Below, piece by piece: positions 1 through 5,264 of a stretch of 5,264 bases of DNA; within the stretch, counting starts at the first letter, position 1; each line of letters starts with the position of its first letter. The stretch is from assembly GCA_031394045.1 (NCBI GenBank), contig JANMWN010000215.1, forward strand, positions 1-5,264, read 5' to 3'. This DNA comes from JANYIP01 sp031394045 (lineage in GTDB: Bacteria > Actinomycetota > Actinomycetes > Prado026). Position numbers and translations under genes: made by a program. The notes under the pieces were generated by a model that was not told the DNA's origin, ran no database searches, and saw nothing but the letters and a program-made list of their open reading frames with translations.

Positions 1-1
1 C

Positions 2-715
2 TTCCTGGGGGATGCCCGCTTCGTCTGGGGCCCCGAGGGGCTGGACGAGGGCGCCGCCGGGCTGCTCGGGTCGGTCGCCGGGCGCAGCGTGCTCGAGATC
101 GGCGCGGGGGCGGCCCAGTGCTCGCGCTGGCTGGTCGGCCGAGGGGCCAGGGCCTTCGCACTCGACGTCTCGTACGCCCAGCTCCAGCACTCCCGCCGCC
201 TTGATGCAGTCAGCGCCGGCGAGCCCGACGACGGAGAAACGGTGGCGGTGCCTGTGGTCCAGGCGGACGCCTGCGCGCTCCCGTTCGGCACCGGCTCGTT
301 CGACCTGGCCTGCTCTGCGTACGGCGCGGTCCCGTTCGTCGCCGATGTGACCGTCCTGCACCGCGAGGTCGCGAGGGTGCTGCGTCCCGGCGGCCGCTGG
401 GTGTTCTCGGTGACGCACCCGTTCCGCTGGGCACTGCCCGACGTCCCCGGTCGCGCCGGCCTCAAGGTCAGCCACTCCTACTTCGACCGCAGGCCGTACG
501 TCGAGACCGACGAAGCGGGCGTCGTGACCTACGTAGAGCACCACCGGACTGTCGGCGACCAGGTACGCGCGTTGACCGCGGCCGGCTTCCGGGTCCTGGA
601 CGTGGTCGAACCCGAGTGGCCTTCGGACAACGGCCAGGTGTGGGGCGGCTGGTCCCCGCTGCGCGGGGCCCTGGTGCCGGGGACCGCGATCTACGTATCG
701 GTGCTCGGCACCTGA
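2..715 (+). CDS. Class I SAM-dependent methyltransferase, N-terminus cut off by window edge
   Basis: The open frame is already coding at base 2 and ends at the TGA at 713-715, so about 237 residues are visible and the start lies left of the window. The text upstream of the internal GTG at 89 (FLGDARFVWGPEGLDE) is typical of this actinobacterial family, so that GTG is not the start. The Rossmann-type SAM site is clear: motif I VLEIGAGAAQCSRWL at visible residues 30-44, an acidic ribose-binding residue at the end of strand 2 (ALD, D55), the QADACALPF stretch after it, and the LRPGGRWVFSV strand. The C-terminal QVWGGWSPLRG signature is shared by a group of uncharacterised actinobacterial methyltransferases. 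It is probably cytosolic. The substrate cannot be told from sequence; no partner gene on the same strand is visible. Its last 25 bases overlap the convergent DUF3068 gene. Confidence 0.88.
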   Translation, partial: FLGDARFVWGPEGLDEGAAGLLGSVAGRSVLEIGAGAAQCSRWLVGRGARAFALDVSYAQLQHSRRLDAVSAGEPDDGETVAVPVVQADACALPFGTGSFDLACSAYGAVPFVADVTVLHREVARVLRPGGRWVFSVTHPFRWALPDVPGRAGLKVSHSYFDRRPYVETDEAGVVTYVEHHRTVGDQVRALTAAGFRVLDVVEPEWPSDNGQVWGGWSPLRGALVPGTAIYVSVLGT

Positions 716-1665
716 TCGCGGCGGGCACCGACCGTGAGGAACAGGCCGAGGCCCAGCAGGATCAGGCCGAGGAGCAGCCCGACGAGCGGGATGGTCGTCT
801 GCACCAGACCGAGCTTGCTGGCCGCGTCCTTGGCACCGTCGGCCGAGGCCTTGATGTTGGCCTCGGTGAAGGTGACGGTCGCGTCGAGCAGGGTCAGCTT
901 GTCGCTGCCGTCAGAACCACGCAGGGTCTGCTTCTGCTGCTCCGAGCCCTTGACGATCGCCCCGGTGACAGGCTCGACCCACAGGGTCCGGATGTTCGAG
1001 TAGAACCGCGGCGCAGTGACTGCGGCGGCGGACGAGCCGACCAGGTTGCCGGGGACCTGGAGGGTGCCGGTCTGGGTGGGTTCGATCGTCTGGACGAACT
1101 TGTAGACCTCGACGCCGGAGATGGTCTCGACGTCCTTGAACTCTGCTGGCGTCGCCTTGTTGATCGTCCGGTCGAAGTACAGGTAGGTCTGCTTCTGGGT
1201 GTCGAACCCGAACTTCAGCGGGTTGATCCCGCTGTAGTCGGCGATCGCGACACCGTTGGTGTTGCCGCCGCAGCAGTTGATCATCTGCGAGGTCTGCCCG
1301 TTGAACGGGATCCGCATCGTGGCGGCGTCGATCAGGGTGCCCTTGTCGTCGGCGAGGGTCTGCGACTCGTCGTAGACGGTGCGGTTGTCGGCACCGGTGC
1401 TCGCGGCGACGTCGGCACGGACGCGCTCGACGCCGACGAGCGGCACGTTGGTGCGGACGCTCAGCTTCGCCGGGTCGAACAGCGAAGCGGCGGTGCCTTC
1501 GGACGGCGAGAGGTTGACGCGGTCCTGGCAGATGACGCTGTTGCCACCCGTGCAGCCGATGGGTGCCACGGCCACGCGTGGCGCGACGTACCACTTCGCC
1601 AGCGGGGCCAGGGCGAGCAGGAACGCGCCCAGCCCTACCAGGACGTAGCCCAAAGCTCGCCGCAT
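691..1665 (-). CDS. DUF3068 membrane-anchored extracytoplasmic protein
   Basis: This gene encodes 324 residues starting at ATG (1665-1663), with a strong Shine-Dalgarno (GAGGAGG) seven bases upstream; it stops with TAG at 693-691. The protein has an N-terminal hydrophobic segment (about residues 5-23), a large polar domain (about 30-288) and a second hydrophobic segment (about 291-312), followed by a short basic tail (GARRDQ). This is the usual DUF3068 topology, with the middle domain outside the membrane. Family hallmarks are INCCGGNT (129-136), YLYFDRTI (161-168), FYSNIRTLWVEPVTGAIVKG (221-240) and a SKLGL stretch before the last helix. Some databases label this family as PorA-like porin; I see no direct evidence of pore function here. 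Four cysteines (38, 46, 131, 132) sit in the extracytoplasmic part. It lies downstream of hddA-gmhA on the same strand but across a 116-base gap with a hairpin, so it may have its own promoter. The biochemical role is unknown. Confidence 0.88.
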   Translation of the reverse strand: MRRALGYVLVGLGAFLLALAPLAKWYVAPRVAVAPIGCTGGNSVICQDRVNLSPSEGTAASLFDPAKLSVRTNVPLVGVERVRADVAASTGADNRTVYDESQTLADDKGTLIDAATMRIPFNGQTSQMINCCGGNTNGVAIADYSGINPLKFGFDTQKQTYLYFDRTINKATPAEFKDVETISGVEVYKFVQTIEPTQTGTLQVPGNLVGSSAAAVTAPRFYSNIRTLWVEPVTGAIVKGSEQQKQTLRGSDGSDKLTLLDATVTFTEANIKASADGAKDAASKLGLVQTTIPLVGLLLGLILLGLGLFLTVGARRDQVPSTDT

Positions 1666-1672
1666 CTGCGGG

Positions 1673-1679
1673 CCTCCTC
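1673..1679 (-). promoter_or_regulatory. Ribosome binding site of the DUF3068 gene
   Basis: The minus strand reads GAGGAGG, a near-perfect anti-16S match, with a seven-base spacer to the ATG at 1665. This fixes the start codon with good certainty. Confidence 0.8.
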
Positions 1680-1706
1680 GTTCCGATCCGGCGCACCAAC
1701 GCGGGA

Positions 1707-1712
1707 AACGTA
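1707..1712 (-). promoter_or_regulatory. Possible -10 element for the DUF3068 gene
   Basis: The minus strand reads TACGTT, matching the actinobacterial TANNNT -10 pattern, about 41 bases upstream of the DUF3068 ATG. That would give a leader of roughly 35 bases containing the strong ribosome binding site. No convincing -35 hexamer lies 16-19 bases further upstream, so this is only a candidate. Confidence 0.22.
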
Positions 1713-1746
1713 CCGCACTCGGTGGCCCGTGCCCGGAGTTTTTGTG

Positions 1747-1772
1747 CGGTGTCGCTCAGGTGTACGACACCG
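1747..1772 (-). terminator. Perfect 8-bp inverted repeat just after gmhA: terminator or operator
   Basis: CGGTGTCG (1747-1754) and CGACACCG (1765-1772) are perfect reverse complements around a 10-base loop. The element begins ten bases past the gmhA stop on the minus strand, which is where a terminator for the hddA-gmhA transcript would be expected. No U-run follows on the minus strand (the next bases are GCACAAAAACTCC), so it would be a tail-less hairpin, a type reported in actinobacteria. It also lies about 80-107 bases upstream of the DUF3068 start, so a dimeric repressor site is an alternative reading. Confidence 0.42.
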
Positions 1773-1781
1773 AATGTGCTC

Positions 1782-2414
1782 TCAGTCCTGGAAGAGCGCG
1801 ACCTCCACCGCCTCGGCGAACACGTGGGCCCACATCTGGTGGACCTCCTGGACCCGGCCGGTGTGGCTCGACGGCGCGACGAGCACCAGGTCGGCCACGT
1901 CGCGCAACCCTTCCCCCTCGCGCCCGGTCAGGACCAGCGACCTGATCCCCAGCCTGCGGGCCGCCGCCAGACCCTCGAGGACGTTCGGTGAGCGCCCGCT
2001 GGTCGTGAAAGCCACCGCGAGGTCCACCGGCCGGCCGTGCGCCTCGAGCTGACGGGCGAAGACGTGCTGGTAGCCGAAGTCGTTCGCCAGTGCGGTGACC
2101 GTGGCGGTCGCGTCACCCAGAGCGATGGCCGGGAGCGGACGGCGGTCTCGCGTGCAGCGGCCCACGAACTCGGCGGCCAGGTGCGAAGCGTCCGCCGCGC
2201 TGCCGCCGTTCCCGAAGATCAGGGCCTGGCCCCCAGCTCGGTAGACGTCGACGAAGAGCTGGGCCGCCGTCGCCACCTGCGCCACCAGAGTGGGCTCGCA
2301 GCCGGCTGCGGCGACCGCGGCGTACTCGGCGACCCGCGCGGCCGCCAGCTGGGCCACGTCGGTCGCTGGTGGCGGTCCCGGCTGCGGCGCCGGACGCAGC
2401 GACCACTCACGCAC
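1782..2414 (-). CDS. gmhA: Sedoheptulose 7-phosphate isomerase (phosphoheptose isomerase), SIS domain
   Basis: This 210-residue SIS-fold protein is predicted to isomerise D-sedoheptulose 7-phosphate to D-glycero-D-manno-heptose 7-phosphate, the first step of nucleotide-heptose synthesis. The sugar-phosphate loop FGNGGSAADASHLAAEF spans residues 67-83, and E82 aligns with the catalytic Glu65 of E. coli GmhA. ALANDFGYQ (108-116), TTSGRSPNV (137-145) and VQEVHQMWAH (188-197) follow; Q189 and H197 align with E. coli Gln172 and catalytic His180. All key residues are present. The GTG start (2414-2412) overlaps the hddA stop by eight bases and has no clear Shine-Dalgarno, which suggests translational coupling; a GTG at 2357 is a weaker alternative. 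The first 20 or so residues are Pro/Ala-rich and make it somewhat longer than the 192-residue E. coli enzyme. DiaA-like SIS proteins are similar, but the adjacent kinase favours GmhA. Confidence 0.9.
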   Translation of the reverse strand: MREWSLRPAPQPGPPPATDVAQLAAARVAEYAAVAAAGCEPTLVAQVATAAQLFVDVYRAGGQALIFGNGGSAADASHLAAEFVGRCTRDRRPLPAIALGDATATVTALANDFGYQHVFARQLEAHGRPVDLAVAFTTSGRSPNVLEGLAAARRLGIRSLVLTGREGEGLRDVADLVLVAPSSHTGRVQEVHQMWAHVFAEAVEVALFQD

Positions 2415-3435
2415 CGAGACGCCAGGTGGTCAGGCCGGTGAGGTCGAAGGTGACCTCCGTGACGGTGAACCCCATCTTGATCAGCTCTTCAGCGACCAGG
2501 TGCCGACGGTCGAACTGGCAGTAGAAGACCATGTAGCCACCGCCGCCTGCGCCGGTGACCTTGCCACCGAGGGCACCGTTCGCGATCGCCACCTCGTACG
2601 CCTCGTCGATGTACGGAGTGGCGATCTTGGGGCTCAGCCGGCGCTTGGCCTGCCACGCCTCGTCCAGCAACCGCCCGAAGTCCTCGTGCCGACGCCGCAG
2701 CAAGGCGTCCTTCATGTCCTTGGCCAGGCTTTTCTGCAACCGCAGGCCCTCGATGGAGTCCGGCTCGCCGGCGGCGTACCGCGCCATCTGGTCGTCGATC
2801 AGGTGGTCCGAGAGCCGGGTCCGGCCGGTGTAGACCAGGAGCATGTTGTGCTCGAGCTCGTTCACGGTGTCGGGGTGGATGCGCAGCGGGTTGACCACGA
2901 CTCGGTCGCCGGCGAACTCGATGTAGTTGAACCCTCCGAACGTGGCGGCGTAGTGGTCCTGGAGCCCGCCCTTGATGCCGAGGTCCTCCCGCTCGACCTG
3001 ATGGGCGATCTCGGCGATCTCGTAGTCCGTCAGCGCCAGCCGGTACCGCTCGGCCAGCAGGCCGACCAGCGCGACGACCATCGCTGAGGACGACCCGAGG
3101 CCGGAGCCGGGCGGGGCGTTGGAGTGCAGGAACAGGTCGAAGCCGGTGAACTGCCGGTCAAGCAGTCGCTTGACCGCGGCCTTGGCCAGGTCCAGGTCCC
3201 CGTCGAAGAGCACGGGCTCGTCGATGCCGAACTCGACGGACAGGCCGTAGTCGAGCGACTGCACCGTGACCTGACGGTCGGCACGACTGCGCAACGAGGC
3301 GAAGGCGTACCGGTTGATGGTCGCCGACAGGACGGCGCCACCCTCCTGCGCGGGAAACGGCGGGACGTCGGTCCCGCCCCCGGCAAAGCTGATCCGCAAC
3401 GGGGCCCTGGCCCGGATCAGCGGCTCACCGGTCAT
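2407..3435 (-). CDS. hddA: D-glycero-alpha-D-manno-heptose-7-phosphate kinase (GHMP family)
   Basis: This 342-residue GHMP kinase is predicted to use ATP to phosphorylate D-glycero-D-manno-heptose 7-phosphate at C1, giving the alpha-1,7-bisphosphate on the GDP-heptose route. All three family motifs are visible: N-terminal RAPLRISFAGGGTD (10-23), the phosphate-binding loop PPGSGLGSSSA (108-118) and the C-terminal GKVTGAGGGG (291-300). GGLQDHYAATFGG (156-168) carries the probable catalytic base D160 and resembles HddA-type sugar kinases. The length matches the family. The ATG start (3435-3433) has GAGGGA seven bases upstream. It is the first gene of a two-gene operon, overlapping gmhA by eight bases, with the kinase preceding the isomerase. 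The pairing with gmhA is what moves the call from a generic GHMP sugar kinase to HddA; other sugar 1-kinases of this family (fucokinase-like) are the main alternative. Confidence 0.88.
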   Translation of the reverse strand: MTGEPLIRARAPLRISFAGGGTDVPPFPAQEGGAVLSATINRYAFASLRSRADRQVTVQSLDYGLSVEFGIDEPVLFDGDLDLAKAAVKRLLDRQFTGFDLFLHSNAPPGSGLGSSSAMVVALVGLLAERYRLALTDYEIAEIAHQVEREDLGIKGGLQDHYAATFGGFNYIEFAGDRVVVNPLRIHPDTVNELEHNMLLVYTGRTRLSDHLIDDQMARYAAGEPDSIEGLRLQKSLAKDMKDALLRRRHEDFGRLLDEAWQAKRRLSPKIATPYIDEAYEVAIANGALGGKVTGAGGGGYMVFYCQFDRRHLVAEELIKMGFTVTEVTFDLTGLTTWRLGA

Positions 3436-3563
3436 GCATCAGTCCCTCGTCCGTCGCTGCGGTCCCGCGTCCGTCTCGTCTGCGACCTTACGGCAGACCC
3501 GCCGCCCACGAGGTCCGATTGCGCTGCCCGCGCGAAGGACGTGGCTGTGGCAGGGTGACCGCC
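3436..3563. promoter_or_regulatory. Divergent promoter region between hddA and the acyltransferase
   Basis: The two genes diverge from this roughly 128-base stretch, so both promoters should lie here. On the minus strand TAAGGT (3490-3485) fits the TANNNT -10 pattern and would give hddA a leader of about 40 bases; no good -35 is seen. On the plus strand, CAGGGT at 3551-3556 is a poor -10-like match close to the acyltransferase start. No strong inverted repeat or recognisable operator was found. Confidence 0.35.
3443..3448 (-). promoter_or_regulatory. Ribosome binding site of hddA
   Basis: The minus strand reads GAGGGA with a seven-base spacer to the ATG at 3435. An out-of-frame ATG at 3439-3437 lies just before it and is not the start, because it does not open the kinase frame. 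Confidence 0.6.
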
Positions 3564-4778
3564 GTGACCGAGCGAGCCGTCGCCCGCGCGCAGGACCCCG
3601 CCGGTCCAGCGATGCAGCCGCACGACCTGCCCCTGCTGGACGGGCTTCGTGCTGTCGCCGCCCTCATGGTCGTCGGGACGCACGTGGCGTTCCAGACCGG
3701 CGCGGTGGTGAACGGAGCGTGGGGGGCGGTGCTGGCCCGTTTCGACTTCGGCGTCGCGCTGTTCTTCGTTCTGTCCGGTTTCCTGCTCGTACGTCCGTGG
3801 CTCGCTGCCGTGACGGCGGGAAGGCCCGGTCCGAGCACGCGTACGTACCTGCGCCGTCGGGCCGCCCGGATCCTGCCGGCGTACTGGCTGGTGCTGCTCG
3901 TGGCCCTGGTGACGACGGCGCGAGGGACCGGGGCGACGGCCGTGCTGTCCAACGTCAGCCTGCTGCAGGTCTACACCGGGGACCTGCTCGCGGGTCTCAC
4001 CCAGACCTGGTCCCTGTGCACCGAGGCTGCGTTCTACCTCGTGCTGCCGCTGGTCGCCGCCTGGCTGTCCTTCCGCGTGCGCTCCGGGCAGATGAGGGCC
4101 AGTGCGGTGGCCGCGGGGCTCGGGGGGCTCGTGCTCGTCGCCTGGTGCTGGACGGGGCTGGCGGCGGGCGGGATCCTGCCTGTCCGGTCCTCGGTGTGGC
4201 TGCCCGGGCACCTGGACTGGTTCGCGGTCGGGATCGGGCTGGCCCTCGTCGACCGTTCGGTCCGCGACCGCCCGCGCTCGCTGCTGGCGCTGCGGGTGGC
4301 CGAGGTCGGTCGGGCCCCCTGGACCCTGCTCGGGCTGGCCGGTGCCGTGTTCTGGCTGGCCTGCACCCCGCTCGGCGGCCCAGCGACGTTGGCCGCGGTC
4401 GCGCCGGCCACCGCTGTCCTCAAGGAGGCCCTCTACGCGGTCACCGCGGGGCTGCTGCTCGCGGCCGTCGCGTTCGCCCCGCAGCGCTCCGGCAGCCTGG
4501 CCCGGGTGCTCGGGAACCGGGTCGTCGCGGCGCTCGGACGGATCTCGTACGGCATCTTCGTGTGGCACCTGCTGGTGCTCGCCGGCGTTGTGAACCTGCT
4601 GGGCGTCCGGCTGTTCACCGGCGGCTTCTGGCGGGTGCTGGCCCTGACTGTCGCGGGCAGCGTCGCTGTCGCTACTGCGTCGTGGCTGGCCCTGGAGCAG
4701 CCGGTCCTGGCTTGGGCGCACCGGGCTCCGTCGTCACCCGGCGCCGCTCCGGGGTCGCCGCCAACACGAGCAGGATGA
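3564..4778 (+). CDS. Acyltransferase-3 family membrane O-acyltransferase
   Basis: This multi-pass membrane protein (404 residues from the chosen start) belongs to the acyltransferase-3 family (OafA/YrhL type), which moves acetyl or other acyl groups to sugars of surface polysaccharides, lipids or antibiotics. Visible motifs are LLDGLRAVAALMVVGTHV (24-41), containing the R-x10-H pair R29/H40, then FDFGVALFFVLSGFLL (60-75), RRAARILPAYWL (98-109), TWSLCTEAAFYLVLPL (148-163), GRISYGIFVWH (325-335) and ASWLALEQPVL (372-382). About ten hydrophobic segments are apparent, and there is no fused SGNH domain. Start choice is uncertain: GTG 3564 has a weak AGGG eight bases upstream; TTG 3519, GTG 3555 and ATG 3612 are in frame, and conservation begins only after 3612. 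It is divergent from hddA and its last 107 bases overlap the convergent AftD-like gene. The acceptor is unknown; a cell-surface glycan is inferred from context. Confidence 0.87.
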   Translation: MTERAVARAQDPAGPAMQPHDLPLLDGLRAVAALMVVGTHVAFQTGAVVNGAWGAVLARFDFGVALFFVLSGFLLVRPWLAAVTAGRPGPSTRTYLRRRAARILPAYWLVLLVALVTTARGTGATAVLSNVSLLQVYTGDLLAGLTQTWSLCTEAAFYLVLPLVAAWLSFRVRSGQMRASAVAAGLGGLVLVAWCWTGLAAGGILPVRSSVWLPGHLDWFAVGIGLALVDRSVRDRPRSLLALRVAEVGRAPWTLLGLAGAVFWLACTPLGGPATLAAVAPATAVLKEALYAVTAGLLLAAVAFAPQRSGSLARVLGNRVVAALGRISYGIFVWHLLVLAGVVNLLGVRLFTGGFWRVLALTVAGSVAVATASWLALEQPVLAWAHRAPSSPGAAPGSPPTRAG

Positions 4779-5264
4779 CCGCGAGCCCCTGAAGGACCGC
4801 CTGCCACCAGCCCGGCATCGACCGGATCGCGGCCAGTGCGGCGCACAGCGCGAGCCACGCGCCGGTGCCGGCGATGGCCCAGGTCCGACGTCGGCGGCCG
4901 AGCAGGCGACCCAGCCACCACCCGGCGAGGCCGAGCGGGCCTGCGAGGAGCACAGCGGAGCCGGCCGGCGCCAGCACCGGACCCCACGCGCTCGACCGAC
5001 CCGGACCCACCGGAGCCGGGCGGTTGCGGCGTCGCCGTACCGGCAGGAGCACGAGGACCAGCAGAGCGAGCAGGGCCACCGCTCCGACCGCGAGCCCGGC
5101 ACGATGCAGCGGCCCCGGGCGGAAGGTCACGTCCGCCTCGCCTGTGGTCCCGGGCGGCAGCACCCAGCCCTGGCGCCAGCCGTCGACACGGACGGCCGTC
5201 AGGGTGCGTCCACCGACGGTCGCGACCCAGCCGCGGTTGAACCCCTCGTCGAGCGCGAGCGTTG
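4672..5264 (-). CDS. C-terminal part of an AftD-like alpha-(1->3)-arabinofuranosyltransferase
   Basis: The minus-strand frame is open from the right edge to the TAG at 4674-4672, giving 196 visible residues; the N-terminal bulk lies outside the window. The GTG at 5163 is internal, because coding continues upstream with FNRGWVATVGG (visible residues 8-18) and VDGWRQGWVLPPG (26-38). The latter strongly resembles the region just before the last membrane helices of actinobacterial AftD/DUF3367 proteins. Hydrophobic segments follow at about 53-73, 94-117, 127-147 and 152-168, and then a Pro/Ala/Gly-rich hydrophilic tail (about 170-196). AftD enzymes are GT-C glycosyltransferases that use decaprenyl-phosphoryl arabinose outside the membrane to branch arabinan in mycobacteria. 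The catalytic part cannot be seen, so the assignment rests on the C-terminal signature and topology. The gene overlaps the acyltransferase gene tail to tail by 107 bases. Confidence 0.75.
   Translation of the reverse strand, partial: TLALDEGFNRGWVATVGGRTLTAVRVDGWRQGWVLPPGTTGEADVTFRPGPLHRAGLAVGAVALLALLVLVLLPVRRRRNRPAPVGPGRSSAWGPVLAPAGSAVLLAGPLGLAGWWLGRLLGRRRRTWAIAGTGAWLALCAALAAIRSMPGWWQAVLQGLAVILLVLAATPERRRVTTEPGAPKPGPAAPGPATTQ

Noticed and set aside
89..715. Methyltransferase starting at the GTG at base 89
   Set aside because: That GTG encodes the valine of the SAM-binding motif VLEIGAG, and the same frame has family-like sequence upstream to the window edge.
730..780. Repetitive GGCCGAGG/CAGGATCAGG-like text near the end of the DUF3068 gene
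   Set aside because: It is the codon pattern of a Leu/Gly-rich membrane helix, not a DNA repeat.
616..2052. Long plus-strand open frame (478 codons) opposite DUF3068 and gmhA
   Set aside because: It is antisense to two genes with clear family motifs, crosses their intergenic gap, is rich in Arg/Gly/Asp/Val as expected for the reverse complement of GC-rich codons, and shows no domain.
2290..3087. Plus-strand open frame of 265 codons opposite hddA
   Set aside because: It is the antisense shadow of a kinase whose three GHMP motifs are intact; the frame has no recognisable family or ribosome binding site.
3432..4721. Long minus-strand open frame (429 codons) opposite the acyltransferase
   Set aside because: Its product is low-complexity Arg/Pro/Gln/Gly-rich text with no motif, and the opposite strand encodes a convincing multi-pass acyltransferase.
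4737..4753. CCCGG-N7-CCGGG hairpin in the acyltransferase/AftD overlap as a terminator
   Set aside because: Five-bp GC stems are expected by chance at this base composition, it lies in coding sequence of both genes and has no U-run.
3314..4792. Plus-strand open frame of 492 codons, plus-one to the acyltransferase frame
   Set aside because: It reads as Arg/Gly/Ala-rich compositional noise and breaks up the membrane motifs that are clear in the neighbouring frame.
4672..5163. A separate small four-helix membrane protein starting at the GTG at 5163
   Set aside because: The frame stays open upstream to the edge with AftD-like residues directly before it, so it is the tail of a larger protein.

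Overview
The window looks like chromosomal DNA from a high-GC actinobacterium. Third codon positions are almost all G or C, GTG/TTG start codons are plausible at several genes, and the encoded families (an AftD-like arabinosyltransferase tail, a DUF3068 membrane protein, an actinobacterial-type SAM methyltransferase) are typical of Actinomycetota. A Nocardioides-like or related lineage would fit, but that is inference. No RNA gene, mobile element, CRISPR array or integration site was seen, and coding density is very high, with no gene-free stretch longer than about 130 bases.

Layout, left to right. A class I SAM-dependent methyltransferase on the plus strand (2-715) has lost its N-terminus to the window edge. 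It runs tail to tail, with a 25-base overlap, into a minus-strand DUF3068 membrane protein (691-1665). A 116-base gap with a clear 8-bp inverted repeat separates DUF3068 from a minus-strand two-gene operon: hddA (2407-3435), a GHMP-family heptose-7-phosphate kinase, followed by gmhA (1782-2414), a SIS-fold sedoheptulose-7-phosphate isomerase, with an 8-base start/stop overlap. A divergent intergenic region (about 3436-3563) separates hddA from a plus-strand membrane O-acyltransferase of the acyltransferase-3 family (about 3564-4778). The acyltransferase runs tail to tail, with a 107-base overlap, into the C-terminal end of a minus-strand AftD-like arabinofuranosyltransferase (4672-5264) that continues past the right edge.

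Together the genes read as a cell-envelope glycan neighbourhood. GmhA converts sedoheptulose 7-phosphate to D-glycero-D-manno-heptose 7-phosphate, and HddA phosphorylates it at C1 to the alpha-1,7-bisphosphate, the route to GDP-D-glycero-alpha-D-manno-heptose. The acyltransferase could decorate a surface sugar and the AftD-like protein could build an arabinose-containing polymer. The later heptose enzymes (GmhB phosphatase, HddC guanylyltransferase) and any heptosyltransferase are not in the window. I see no clearly unprecedented system; the most useful leads are the isolated heptose pair, the long convergent overlap, the inverted repeat after gmhA and the possible functional link between heptose and arabinan synthesis.
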